The notes: generated by a model not told the origin, from the letters alone. A stretch of DNA of 64,000 nt from Pseudomonas inefficax (GCF_900277125.1 NZ_OPYN01000224.1:148275-212274); one strand, 5' to 3'; numbered from the stretch's first letter, positions 26,301 through 34,043 are shown. Made by a program: numbers and translations.

Positions 26301-27344
26301 CAGGGCATGCGTGAGAAAGGACGCTCGGTCTACCAGGTGGCGATTGCCGATGCTGCCGAGATCAAGCGCGGCACCTTCGTCATGCCGACCCTGATCGAGC
26401 TGGAAAGCTTCGACGAGCTCAAGCGTGAAATCTTCGGCCCGGTGCTGCACGTGGTGCGTTACAACCGTCGCAACCTGGACCAGCTGATCGAGCAGATCAA
26501 CAACTCCGGCTACGGCCTGACCCTCGGCGTGCACACCCGCATCGACGAAACAATCGCCAAAGTGGTGGAAACCGCCAACGCCGGCAACATGTACGTCAAC
26601 CGCAACATCGTCGGTGCGGTGGTGGGTGTTCAGCCGTTCGGTGGTGAAGGCCTGTCCGGCACCGGCCCGAAAGCTGGCGGCCCGCTGTACCTGTACCGCC
26701 TGCTGTCGACCCGCCCGGCCGACGCGATTGGCCGCCACTTCCAGCAGCAGGACGGCGAAGGCAAGCCTGACCGCGCCCTGCACGAACAGCTGATCAAGCC
26801 GCTGCATGGCCTGAAGTCCTGGGCCGAGAGCAACCAGCTGGCCGACCTGGTCGCGCTGTGCAGCCAGTTCGCCAGCCAGTCGCAGAGCGGCATCGCCCGC
26901 CTGTTGCCAGGCCCGACCGGCGAGCGCAACAGCTACACCATCCTGCCACGCGAGCACGTGCTGTGCCTGGCCGACAACGAAGCCGACCTGCTGGCGCAGT
27001 TCGCCGCAGTACTGGCCGTTGGCAGCTCGGCGGTATGGGCTGACGGCGAGCCAGGCAAGGCCCTGCGTGCCCGCCTGCCGCGAGAGCTGCAGGCCAAGGT
27101 CAAGCTGGTGGCAGACTGGAACAAGGATGAAGTGGCGTTCGACGCCGTGATCCACCATGGCGACTCGGACCAGCTGCGCGGCGTGTGCCAGCAGGTAGCC
27201 AAGCGTGCCGGGGCAATCGTTGGTGTACATGGGCTGTCCAGCGGGGATCACCAGATTGCGCTGGAGCGCTTGGTGATCGAACGTGCGGTGAGTGTGAACA
27301 CTGCTGCTGCGGGTGGTAATGCCAGCCTGATGACCATTGGCTGA
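23391..27344 (+). CDS. putA: Trifunctional PutA: regulator, proline dehydrogenase, P5C dehydrogenase
   Basis: A 1317-residue protein that oxidises proline to glutamate and represses the put genes when proline is absent. Residues 1-45 form a ribbon-helix-helix DNA-binding domain (TTTLGVKLDDPTRERLKAAAQSIDRTPHWLIKQAIFNYLEKL). The FAD-dependent proline dehydrogenase barrel follows (about 260-560; YEGPGISIKLSALHPRY, DAEEADRLELSLDLLERL, RLVKGAYWDSEIK). The NAD-dependent dehydrogenase domain (about 650-1110) has ISPWNFPLAIFTGQVAAALAAGN, AETGGQNAMIVDSSA and catalytic Cys915 in AGQRCSALRVL. The start has GAGGA a few bases upstream. A strong terminator follows. Confidence 0.97.
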   Translation: MATTTLGVKLDDPTRERLKAAAQSIDRTPHWLIKQAIFNYLEKLEGGATLTELNGHASNLADDAGEVQPEHSHQCFLEFAESILPQSVLRSAITAAYRRPEQEVVPMLLEQARLSAPLAEATNKMAAGIAEKLRNQKSAGGRAGIVQGLLQEFSLSSQEGVALMCLAEALLRIPDKGTRDALIRDKISTGNWQPHLGNSPSLFVNAATWGLLLTGKLVSTHNESGLTSSLTRIIGKSGEPMIRKGVDMAMRLMGEQFVTGETIAEALANASRFESKGFRYSYDMLGEAALTEHDAQKYLASYEQAIHSIGKASHGRGIYEGPGISIKLSALHPRYSRAQYERVMEELYPRLLSLTLLAKQYDIGLNIDAEEADRLELSLDLLERLCFEPSLAGWNGIGFVIQAYQKRCPYVIDYVIDLAKRSRHRLMIRLVKGAYWDSEIKRAQVEGLEGYPVYTRKVYTDVSYVACARKLLAVPEAIYPQFATHNAHTLSAIYHIAGQNYYPGQYEFQCLHGMGEPLYEQVVGKISEGKLNRPCRVYAPVGTHETLLAYLVRRLLENGANTSFVNRIADHSISIQELVADPVASIERMGTQEGSIGLPHPRIPLPRELYGSERANSAGIDMANEHRLASLSCAMLATAHNDWKATPLLACAASEGAVAPVLNPADHRDVVGHVQEATVADVDNAIQCALNAAPIWQATPPAERAAILERTADLMEAEIQPLMGLLIREAGKTFANAIAEVREAVDFLRYYAVQARNDFSNDAHRPLGPVVCISPWNFPLAIFTGQVAAALAAGNPVLAKPAEQTPLIAAQAVRLLLEAGIPEGVLQLLPGRGETVGAGLVGDERVKGVMFTGSTEVARLLQRNVAGRLDNQGRPIPLIAETGGQNAMIVDSSALTEQVVIDVVSSAFDSAGQRCSALRVLCLQEDSADRVIEMLKGAMAESRLGCPDRLAVDIGPVIDAEAKAGIEKHIQGMREKGRSVYQVAIADAAEIKRGTFVMPTLIELESFDELKREIFGPVLHVVRYNRRNLDQLIEQINNSGYGLTLGVHTRIDETIAKVVETANAGNMYVNRNIVGAVVGVQPFGGEGLSGTGPKAGGPLYLYRLLSTRPADAIGRHFQQQDGEGKPDRALHEQLIKPLHGLKSWAESNQLADLVALCSQFASQSQSGIARLLPGPTGERNSYTILPREHVLCLADNEADLLAQFAAVLAVGSSAVWADGEPGKALRARLPRELQAKVKLVADWNKDEVAFDAVIHHGDSDQLRGVCQQVAKRAGAIVGVHGLSSGDHQIALERLVIERAVSVNTAAAGGNASLMTIG

Positions 27345-27366
27345 GAAAGCAGTCCGTTCATGATAA

Positions 27367-27390
27367 GGAGAGCTTCGGCTCTCCTTTTTT
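27367..27390 (+). terminator. Rho-independent terminator of putA
   Basis: Stem GGAGAGC with loop TTCG region and complementary GCTCTCC, followed by six T, 22 bp after the putA stop codon. Confidence 0.88.
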
Positions 27391-27552
27391 GTTTCCGTAG
27401 CTGCCCCTTGGCAAGACGCATATAACGCGCACTGCGAGCGCTCGCTCTTCAGCCACTTTCAATTCATCAACCTAGTAAGAATGCCAGTTTTATTGGCACA
27501 CACGAAGAGAGATCATTTGCCTCGCACTCAATCCACTAGCAGCGAGAGAAAA

Positions 27553-27810
27553 ATGAACAAAGAAATTGAAGTTAATGGCATCACGATCTTCGCCAAAGAA
27601 GAATATGAAGGTGAAATCTGGACCAACCTCTACCAGCCTAACGGACCGCTCCAGAGCTGTGTCGTGCGGGACATGAACGTGATTGACGCTCTTCACACCG
27701 CAAAGTCTGCGCTGCAACCCGGCAAGCCACTGAAGGTTTACGCCACGATCACAACCAGTGGCCATCCAATCCTGCTGGAAAAAGTCAGGATCGGTAATTT
27801 CTCGGAATAA
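27553..27810 (+). CDS. Small protein of unknown function, paralogue 1
   Basis: An 85-residue acidic protein starting at ATG 27553 after GAGAGAAAA. There is no signal peptide or membrane segment; the pattern of alternating hydrophobic residues suggests a small beta-rich fold. It is clearly related to the next gene: both have NLY, a V-R/V-D segment, V-I-(D/K)-ALHTA, and end with (V/L)-(L/T)-E-(K)-(V/L)-RI-(G/D)-N. Codon use and base composition are visibly more AT-rich than in the neighbours, as expected of acquired DNA. The function is not recognised; a small partner, immunity-like or ligand-binding protein are all possible. Confidence 0.65.
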   Translation: MNKEIEVNGITIFAKEEYEGEIWTNLYQPNGPLQSCVVRDMNVIDALHTAKSALQPGKPLKVYATITTSGHPILLEKVRIGNFSE

Positions 27811-27905
27811 CCCCTTCACCCATCCGAGCTCGAAGTTGTTCGCCAGACTTTGCGCAAAGCCAACTTGATCTATAACAAGTTCAACAATCCAGAAGGAGCA
27901 CCACC

Positions 27906-28142
27906 ATGGCCGAATTCAACATTGATAAAATAAGCCTTTTTGCAGAACAAGGCAAAGTTTCAGCGAATCTTTATGTCGCCTCCGGCGGCTTTCGATCCTA
28001 CGTCGTCGTGGACAAAACTGTCATCAAGGCATTACATACGGCTCTCGTAACAATCGCACACAACGATAGTTACCAGATCGTCGCCACTACCGATGAATCA
28101 GCTTCGCCATTTGTACTCACCGAGCTCCGAATCGACAACTAG
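27906..28142 (+). CDS. Small protein of unknown function, paralogue 2
   Basis: A 78-residue protein behind a strong GAAGGAGC ribosome-binding site. It aligns along its length with the 85-residue protein 95 bp upstream: SANLYVASGGFRSYVVVDKTVIKALHTA against WTNLYQPNGPLQSCVVRDMNVIDALHTA, and FVLTELRIDN against ILLEKVRIGN. The pair is therefore a tandem duplication that has diverged strongly. It is also AT-rich. No known domain was recognised. Its own ribosome-binding site and short spacing suggest co-transcription with the first copy. Confidence 0.68.
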   Translation: MAEFNIDKISLFAEQGKVSANLYVASGGFRSYVVVDKTVIKALHTALVTIAHNDSYQIVATTDESASPFVLTELRIDN

Positions 28143-28143
28143 C

Positions 28144-28159
28144 ACTAAAAGCTTTTAGT
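28144..28159. other. Perfect 16 bp palindrome
   Basis: ACTAAAAG followed at once by CTTTTAGT, one base after the stop of the second small gene. There is no loop and no T-run, so it is not a classical terminator; it may be a protein-binding site or mark an end of the AT-rich insertion. Confidence 0.5.
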
Positions 28160-28327
28160 TAACGCTGGACTCAAGACCTACATAAGAAAGGCTTTTATCT
28201 CCTTCGCTCCAAAGTAGGCACATGCAATATTTGCAGTAACTCACCTTGATGATCATTTCGATCAATCGTCCTTGTCGCCAGTGCTGATAATGTATCAGGC
28301 TACCCTTCCGTATCTAGGACTGCCGAC

Positions 28328-30130
28328 ATGGACGAGACTTTACTCAGCTCTCGCAACCTCGCCTTCGAACTCTACGAAGTCCTCGACGCCGAGGCCCTGA
28401 TCCAGCGCCCACGCTTCGCCGAGCACAGCCGCGAAACCTTCGACGCTGCCCTGACCACCGCGCGCACCATCGCCGAAAAGTTCTTCGCCCCGCACAACCG
28501 CAAGGCCGACGAAAACGAGCCGCGCTACGTGGACGGCCGCGCCGAGCTGATCCCCGAGGTGAAACCCGCTGTCGAGGCCTTCCTCGAAGCCGGCTTCCTC
28601 AACGCCAACCGCGACTTCGAGGTCGGCGGCATGCAGCTGCCCAGCCTGGTCTCGCAAGCCTGCTTCGCCCACTTCCAGGCCGCCAACGCCGGCACCACGG
28701 CCTACCCGTTCCTGACCATGGGCGCGGCCAACCTGATCGAGAGCTTCGGCAGCGATGAACAGAAACGCCTGTTCCTGCAGCCGATGATCGAAGGCCGCTA
28801 CTTCGGCACGATGGCCCTGACCGAACCTCACGCCGGCTCGTCACTGGCCGATATCCGCACCCGCGCCGAACCTGCCGGTGACGGCAGCTACCGGCTCAAG
28901 GGCAACAAGATCTTCATCTCCGGCGGTGATCACGAGCTGTCGGAAAACATCGTGCACATGGTGCTGGCCAAGCTGCCGGATGCACCGCCCGGCGTGAAGG
29001 GCATCTCACTGTTCATCGTGCCCAAGTACCTGGTCAACGAAGATGGCAGCCGTGGCCCGCGCAACGATGTGCTACTGGCCGGTCTGTTTCACAAGATGGG
29101 CTGGCGCGGCACCACCTCGACTGCACTTAACTTCGGTGACAATGGCCAGTGCGTCGGCTACCTGGTCGGCCAGCCGCATCGCGGCCTGGCGTGCATGTTC
29201 CAGATGATGAACGAGGCACGCATCGGCGTTGGCATGGGCGCAGTGATGCTCGGCTACGCCGGCTACTTGTATTCGCTGGAGTACGCCCGCCAGCGCCCGC
29301 AGGGGCGGTTGGCGGACAACAAAGATCCGCAAAGCCCGGCGGTGCCAATCATCGAACACACTGATGTGAAACGCATGCTGCTGACGCAGAAAGCCTACGT
29401 CGAAGGCGCCTTCGACCTCGGCCTGTACGCAGCGCGGCTGTTCGACGACACCCACACCGGCAGCGACGAAAATGCCCGCAACCAGGCGCAGGAGTTGCTC
29501 GACCTGCTGACCCCGATCGTAAAGTCCTGGCCCTCGACGTTCTGCCTGAAGGCCAACGAACTGGCGATCCAGGTTCTCGGCGGCCATGGCTACACCCGCG
29601 AATACCCGGTTGAACAGTATTACCGCGATAACCGCCTGAACCCGATCCACGAGGGTACCGAGGGCATCCAGTCGCTCGACCTGCTCGGCCGCAAGCTGGT
29701 ACAGAACAATGGCGCCGGCCTCAAGCAACTGATCCGCCTGATCGCTGCCACCGGCGAGCGCGCCAGCCACCACCCGAACCTCGACCCACTGCGTCAGCCA
29801 CTGGAGCAACTGGTCAACCGCCTGCAAGGTGTAACCCTGACCCTGCTGGGCGACCTGGCCCAGGGCAAAGTCGCCGGCGCCCTGGCCAACTCGGCCCTGT
29901 ACCTAAAGGCCTTCGGCCACTGCGTGATCGGCTGGCGTTGGCTGGAACAGGCGATTCATGCCGAGCTTGGCCTGCTCAAGGGCAACCCCGCCGACCGCGA
30001 GTTCTACCTTGGCAAGCTCCAGGCCGCACGTTACTTCCTGACCTGGGAAGTACCTGGGTGCCACAATGAACTGGCCTTGCTCGAGGCGCGCGACGACACC
30101 TGTCTCGCCATGCAAGACGAGTGGTTCTAG
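28328..30130 (+). CDS. Acyl-CoA dehydrogenase (FadE-like)
   Basis: A 600-residue FAD-dependent acyl-CoA dehydrogenase of the long bacterial type with a C-terminal extension. Seen are the FAD-binding motif GTMALTEPHAGSSLADIRTRAEP, the core HKMGWRGTTSTALNFGDNGQCVGYLVGQPHRGLACMFQMMNEARIGVGMGA and, near the end, QVLGGHGYTREYPVEQYYRDNRLNPIHEGTEGIQSLDLLGRK, whose Glu in HEGTEG is the likely catalytic base. It catalyses alpha,beta-desaturation of acyl-CoA; chain-length preference is unknown. Its last 100 bp (30031-30130) recur as a diverged fragment at 34044-34142. Confidence 0.9.
   Translation: MDETLLSSRNLAFELYEVLDAEALIQRPRFAEHSRETFDAALTTARTIAEKFFAPHNRKADENEPRYVDGRAELIPEVKPAVEAFLEAGFLNANRDFEVGGMQLPSLVSQACFAHFQAANAGTTAYPFLTMGAANLIESFGSDEQKRLFLQPMIEGRYFGTMALTEPHAGSSLADIRTRAEPAGDGSYRLKGNKIFISGGDHELSENIVHMVLAKLPDAPPGVKGISLFIVPKYLVNEDGSRGPRNDVLLAGLFHKMGWRGTTSTALNFGDNGQCVGYLVGQPHRGLACMFQMMNEARIGVGMGAVMLGYAGYLYSLEYARQRPQGRLADNKDPQSPAVPIIEHTDVKRMLLTQKAYVEGAFDLGLYAARLFDDTHTGSDENARNQAQELLDLLTPIVKSWPSTFCLKANELAIQVLGGHGYTREYPVEQYYRDNRLNPIHEGTEGIQSLDLLGRKLVQNNGAGLKQLIRLIAATGERASHHPNLDPLRQPLEQLVNRLQGVTLTLLGDLAQGKVAGALANSALYLKAFGHCVIGWRWLEQAIHAELGLLKGNPADREFYLGKLQAARYFLTWEVPGCHNELALLEARDDTCLAMQDEWF
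30031..30130 (+). repeat. Direct repeat, copy 1 (3' end of acyl-CoA dehydrogenase gene)
   Basis: The final 100 bp of the acyl-CoA dehydrogenase gene match 34044-34142 in the same orientation, with roughly a dozen differences and one deleted base by eye. The two copies bracket the methyltransferase/oxygenase/exporter/LysR cassette. Confidence 0.85.
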
Positions 30131-30147
30131 ACAGCCTTTGAAGTGCA

Positions 30148-31068
30148 TCACTGAGCACACTTGGCGGGTGATGCCGAACTGCGGGGATTGCGAGCAATAG
30201 CGATTCCTGCAGCGACTACCGCAATGCCCAGGTACGTTGTCCAGTGGATCGCGTCGCCGAACATCAACGCAGCCCATAACAACGTCACCGGCGGTTCCAG
30301 ATAAACCAGCGCCGACACACGCGTCGCCGTCAGCTTGGTCAGCAACATCCACAGGCTCAAATAAGCGATGAATGTCGAGAATAGCGTCAGCCAGGCGACA
30401 GCCACCCAGGCCTGGGTGCTGGCAGGCACTTCGATCAAGCCCAACGGCAAGCCTGTAGCGGTGAGCAGAACCAGCGTTGCGGTCGACTGCAGGAACAGAG
30501 GCGTCAACAAGCCGTCCTTGCTGTGGTTTGTCTCCATAACCGATTGCCGTCGCTGGTAGAGCGTGGCGATGGACAGGGTAACTGCAGCGATCAGCGGCAG
30601 GGCGTACAGCCAGAGCTCAAGCCGGGCCGTCGACAGGCGGTACTCCCCCAGAATGACCACGCTGACACCCGCAAATCCAAGTACAAGCCCCAGCCACTCC
30701 TGACGACCACTGCGCTCTCCGTGCCCCCTGCTGCTCATCGATGCCGTGATCAATGGCTGCAAGGCGCAAATGATGGCAGCAATCCCCGCCGGCAGGCCGC
30801 CCCGAATGGCAACGTAAACGCTTACCAGGTAGGCAAACTGGGCCAGAAAACCAATCACGGCGTTGTACCTTATCTGCGCCCACGACAGCACACGCAACCG
30901 GTGCAGGACAAAGGGCAACAGGCAGATGCAGACCAGCAAGAAACGCCAGAACAGCAGGTTTATGGCACCAGCGTCCTCCGTGCCCAGCCGAGCACCAATG
31001 AAGCCGGAACTCCAGGACAGGACAAAGATGACTTGCAGCAGGATCAGATACGGCGTGCTACTCGGCAT
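30148..31068 (-). CDS. EamA/DMT-family transporter, probable exporter of the cassette
   Basis: A 306-residue inner-membrane protein with ten hydrophobic segments in two EamA repeats. It starts LILLQVIFVLSWSSGFIGARLG, has the mid-repeat GLPAGIAAIICALQPLITA, and ends with SALVYLEPPVTLLWAALMFGDAIHWTTYLGIAVVAAGIAIAR, as in RhtA/YdcZ-like metabolite exporters. The ATG at 31068 lies two bases after the oxygenase stop with GAGAGGTG in front, so it is coupled to that gene as the last member of a three-gene operon. Export of the cassette's product is inferred from this coupling. Confidence 0.85.
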   Translation of the reverse strand: MPSSTPYLILLQVIFVLSWSSGFIGARLGTEDAGAINLLFWRFLLVCICLLPFVLHRLRVLSWAQIRYNAVIGFLAQFAYLVSVYVAIRGGLPAGIAAIICALQPLITASMSSRGHGERSGRQEWLGLVLGFAGVSVVILGEYRLSTARLELWLYALPLIAAVTLSIATLYQRRQSVMETNHSKDGLLTPLFLQSTATLVLLTATGLPLGLIEVPASTQAWVAVAWLTLFSTFIAYLSLWMLLTKLTATRVSALVYLEPPVTLLWAALMFGDAIHWTTYLGIAVVAAGIAIARNPRSSASPAKCAQ

Positions 31069-31070
31069 GT

Positions 31071-32030
31071 TCACACCTCTCTCTGATACAAATCCTCGAA
31101 GGTGATCGGCTCGATGCCCGTGCATGCAAAGTGCCGAGCAGCCGATCGGTACAGAGCCCAACGCAGGCCCAGCCAATTGGGAATGGTCGCAGGTATGCCG
31201 TCGTCAGAGGCCAGGTGCCAGAAACGGTTGGAGTCGTCACTGAAGTAGGGGCAGTGGAAGGACAGCACCAGAGACATGCGGCGCCCGCTGAGCACTGGCC
31301 GCACACCGTGATACAAGCGGCTGCCATGGATGAACAGGGCATCGCCAGGCTCATCCAGCCTTGCGGTTTCGAAAGTACGGTAGTCCAGGGCATCGAAGTT
31401 ATCGACAGTGCCATTGTGGAAAAGGAATTCGCCTCCGCTGTAGTCGCAAGGCGCTGACAGCACGATGTTCAGCACGTAATTGGTGCCGTCCGTGTGCCAC
31501 ATGCCCAGTTGTTGCTGCCGCTCGCCAGGCTTGGGGTAGTAATAGTTGATCTGCGAGCGTGCGTTGAGCATGGGGTACGGCACCAGCGGCACGCCGGCTA
31601 TGCGCGAAACAGCCAGAAGGAATGCGCGACTGAACATCATGTCGTGGATGAACGACGACAGTGCCGTAACACCCCGCGTACGCCGGGAGATGATCCAGTC
31701 GCTATCCCCTGCCCCTTCCTCCAGGCGAGCGCAGATCTCCTGCAATACCGCGACACCCTCTGGAGTGAACAACCGATGCACGGTAGCTACGCCGGTGATG
31801 GCATCCACCGCGATCTTCGCGTGTGGGCTCTGGGTATAGCCGAGTTGCCCCAATGTCCGGGTGTCCGTGACAGTCGGCCCTGGTCGCCGAAGCAAATCGT
31901 CCCGCCAGGCTATCTGCTCTCCACGGCATAGCGACGAAGCACGCGGTGTGCGCTTCCACGTTGATTTGAGCGCGAGCTTCAAGCGGCCAACGCCGCGCTC
32001 GAACAAGGGTAACGTGTCTGAGTGGTTCAT
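31071..32030 (-). CDS. Fe(II)/2-oxoglutarate-type oxygenase
   Basis: A 319-residue protein with the double-stranded beta-helix oxygenase motifs. His179 and Asp181 in MWHTDGTNYVLNIVLS form the HxD pair. His241 in LYHGVRPVLSGRR is the distal iron ligand, and an Arg nine or ten residues later would bind 2-oxoglutarate. GGEFLFHNG and PGDALFIHG are the usual strand motifs. These residues predict hydroxylation or a related oxidation of a small molecule or amino-acid substrate. It lies 25 bp after the methyltransferase gene and two bases before the transporter gene. The substrate is unknown. Confidence 0.82.
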   Translation of the reverse strand: MNHSDTLPLFERGVGRLKLALKSTWKRTPRASSLCRGEQIAWRDDLLRRPGPTVTDTRTLGQLGYTQSPHAKIAVDAITGVATVHRLFTPEGVAVLQEICARLEEGAGDSDWIISRRTRGVTALSSFIHDMMFSRAFLLAVSRIAGVPLVPYPMLNARSQINYYYPKPGERQQQLGMWHTDGTNYVLNIVLSAPCDYSGGEFLFHNGTVDNFDALDYRTFETARLDEPGDALFIHGSRLYHGVRPVLSGRRMSLVLSFHCPYFSDDSNRFWHLASDDGIPATIPNWLGLRWALYRSAARHFACTGIEPITFEDLYQREV

Positions 32031-32055
32031 GATGTGCAGTCCCCGTTGGTCATCA

Positions 32056-33036
32056 CTACTGGAGGTACTTTGCAATCTGGTAGCGCACCGTGCCGTCCCC
32101 ACTGGCGAATTCGTCCACCACGCTGCAGTTGCAGTGCCGGGCTCGGATGCGACGGAATTGTTCAGGCGTGTATTTGAGGCAGATGTTGGTCAGCAGATAG
32201 CCATGTTGCTGCAGGCGCTGGACTGGCTGCAGCGTAACGGCCACATGGATCGTCTCATCGAGGATTCGCAAACGTACAAGGATGGCTTCATGCTCGCCCG
32301 ATGGGTCGAAGCCTTGTTGAAGCGCGACCATCCGGGAAAACTGCAGCATGTGGGGGTTGCCATAGAAGGCGAGGATGGGCCGCTCAAGCCCCTCTTCGTA
32401 AACCTGCATTTCCGAAAGAATGTAGGTCATGCCACCCGCAAGGTTACGTATCAGTCTCCCCGTGCTCACGGGCAGCTCGTTACCCTCCTGGAAACCAAGC
32501 AAGGTGATCAGGGTGAGTTCTTCATCGTGGCGCAAAACATCATGGGTGACGGTGCGATAGTCGGCGGCGATGTAATTGAAGCTGCCATCGGCTTGCACGA
32601 TGGGACGCACGGCATCGCTCATCGCGGGTTCCGAGGTCTGGTTGATATCGATGGCGGTGTAGCGGATGGAGCTTGAACTCTGGGCTATTCGCCTCAGCAA
32701 GCAGGTGCTCTTGATCGGCTCGGGGCCCAGCTCGACGTAGTGCAGTCGGCGCCCACTGCTCAACACCGCCAACCGCTCGGCAACATTGCCGATGACACTT
32801 TTCAGCGCACCCTGCCCCCGCGCGTCGGCACAAAGCCCGTCCTCGCCCACGCCTTGTTCATTCAAGGCACGCATGAGCAGAAATATCTCGTGGTTGAAAT
32901 GATGCCCATCTTCAAGGTAGGGCTCAGGCTGCTCCAGGGTCGAGTACTTCTCATGGTTCTCGACAGTCCACAGCCGCGCATTCTGATACGAGGGGGTGCG
33001 CACAAGTGCATCTACAACGAAGTCGTTCAGGCTCAT
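32056..33036 (-). CDS. EgtD-like SAM-dependent methyltransferase (Methyltransf_33)
   Basis: A 326-residue protein, close to the length of the histidine N-alpha-methyltransferase EgtD. SAM-fold motif I is VELGPEP at 101-107; TAIDIN (127-132) follows strand 2; TLITLLGFQEGNE (175-187) matches the EgtD segment whose Asn contacts the amino acid. The C-terminal LLTNICLKYTPEQF matches the EgtD substrate loop, but the Glu and Ser that hold the histidine imidazole in EgtD appear as Asn and Cys. The substrate is therefore probably an amino-acid-like molecule other than histidine. The ATG at 33036 sits nine bases after AAAGGA; an ATG at 33045 is possible. First gene of the cassette operon. Confidence 0.78.
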   Translation of the reverse strand: MSLNDFVVDALVRTPSYQNARLWTVENHEKYSTLEQPEPYLEDGHHFNHEIFLLMRALNEQGVGEDGLCADARGQGALKSVIGNVAERLAVLSSGRRLHYVELGPEPIKSTCLLRRIAQSSSSIRYTAIDINQTSEPAMSDAVRPIVQADGSFNYIAADYRTVTHDVLRHDEELTLITLLGFQEGNELPVSTGRLIRNLAGGMTYILSEMQVYEEGLERPILAFYGNPHMLQFSRMVALQQGFDPSGEHEAILVRLRILDETIHVAVTLQPVQRLQQHGYLLTNICLKYTPEQFRRIRARHCNCSVVDEFASGDGTVRYQIAKYLQ

Positions 33037-33160
33037 CCGTATCATTCCTTTGCAATTTCGGGGGTAGCTATGCCTTGCCCACACAGTAGGAGGGGGTATA
33101 AAGCCTGTACAGTTGATTAAATCGAAGCGCTGGTTCGATCCGGCCAAATCAGGTGGTTCA
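33037..33160. promoter_or_regulatory. Divergent control region of the cassette
   Basis: The 124 bp between the methyltransferase and LysR starts must carry both promoters. A dyad ATCGAA-N7-TTCGAT at 33121-33139, 22 bp before the LysR ATG, is a good candidate LysR-type operator by spacing, although it lacks a strict T-N11-A. A TATAAA-like element lies at about 33097-33102. Confidence 0.5.
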
Positions 33161-34036
33161 ATGGGGAAAGGCCTCGACATCAACGTACTGAGAACCTTCC
33201 AGGCAGTAGCCCGGCTGGGGCGTTTCAAGGATGCCGCCGACTATGTCCATCGCAGCCCGTCGGCGGTGACCACGCAGATCCAGAAGCTGGAGGAGCAGAT
33301 CGGCCAACAGCTGTTTGCTCGCAGCAACCAGTCCGTCGAGTTGACCCCGGCAGGTCGACACCTGCTGGTTGAGGCGACACGTTTTCTGATGGCCCATGAC
33401 AGGTTGCTGGCTACGCTGTCGCCACAGCAAATGACCGGCAAGGTACGTCTTGGGGTACCAGACGGATATGCAGCCAGCCTCATGAGTGATTTCCTGCCAG
33501 TTTTCGTCGCCAGCAATCCGAAGCTGGAACTGGAAGCCGTAGCTCGGTCCAGCGCAGAACTCGTCGACCTGTTTGCGCGACAGCGCCTGGACTTGGCAGT
33601 GGCGGTCAGCAGCGAAGCATGGGAGCAAGGGGAGTGGCTTCGCTCGACCAGGCCTCGTTGGGCCGCAGCTCCAGGGTTCCAGCACGACCCTGATCGTCCC
33701 TTGCCACTGGCCCTGCAATTGAAGGGCTGCCCGTACCGAGAGGCGGCATTGCAGGCACTGAAGACGCATGGCATTGCGTACCGCATCCTGCTGGAGAGCG
33801 CCAACTGGCATGCGGTGCTGGCCTGCATGAGAAGCGGCTTGGCAGTTGGTATTGTCGAGGGGCTGGACAGTGGTGATACATCACTTGCGTACGTGGAAGG
33901 CATGGGCTTCCCCGAGCTCCCCGAGCACCACGTCTACCTGCTGACGGACACCTCTCACCATGTCGCGTCGCATCTGAACGATATCTTGAAAGCCGCCATT
34001 CAGAAGGATGGGCCTGCAACACCTGGCCCCTGCTGA
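33161..34036 (+). CDS. LysR-family regulator, divergent from the cassette operon
   Basis: A 291-residue LysR protein. The helix-turn-helix domain is LDINVLRTFQAVARLGRFKDAADYVHRSPSAVTTQIQKLEEQIGQQLFAR, and an effector-binding domain follows (VRLGVPDGYAASLMSDFLPVF). The ATG at 33161 is chosen for the standard LysR N terminus; the upstream ATG at 33113 adds 16 unlikely residues. Divergent orientation with 124 bp between starts suggests it controls the methyltransferase-oxygenase-transporter operon, perhaps in response to the pathway's substrate or product. Eight bases after its stop begins the acyl-CoA dehydrogenase remnant. Confidence 0.87.
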   Translation: MGKGLDINVLRTFQAVARLGRFKDAADYVHRSPSAVTTQIQKLEEQIGQQLFARSNQSVELTPAGRHLLVEATRFLMAHDRLLATLSPQQMTGKVRLGVPDGYAASLMSDFLPVFVASNPKLELEAVARSSAELVDLFARQRLDLAVAVSSEAWEQGEWLRSTRPRWAAAPGFQHDPDRPLPLALQLKGCPYREAALQALKTHGIAYRILLESANWHAVLACMRSGLAVGIVEGLDSGDTSLAYVEGMGFPELPEHHVYLLTDTSHHVASHLNDILKAAIQKDGPATPGPC

Positions 34037-34043
34037 TCTCACT

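Noticed and set aside
23061..27251. Open frame of 1396 codons antisense to putA
   Set aside because: It is a shadow of the strong third-position G/C bias of putA. The translation has no domain and a biased composition, and putA on the other strand is certain.
32056..33036. Naming the methyltransferase EgtD (ergothioneine synthesis)
   Set aside because: Histidine-binding residues appear changed and no EgtB or EgtC-like gene is nearby, so only family membership is claimed.
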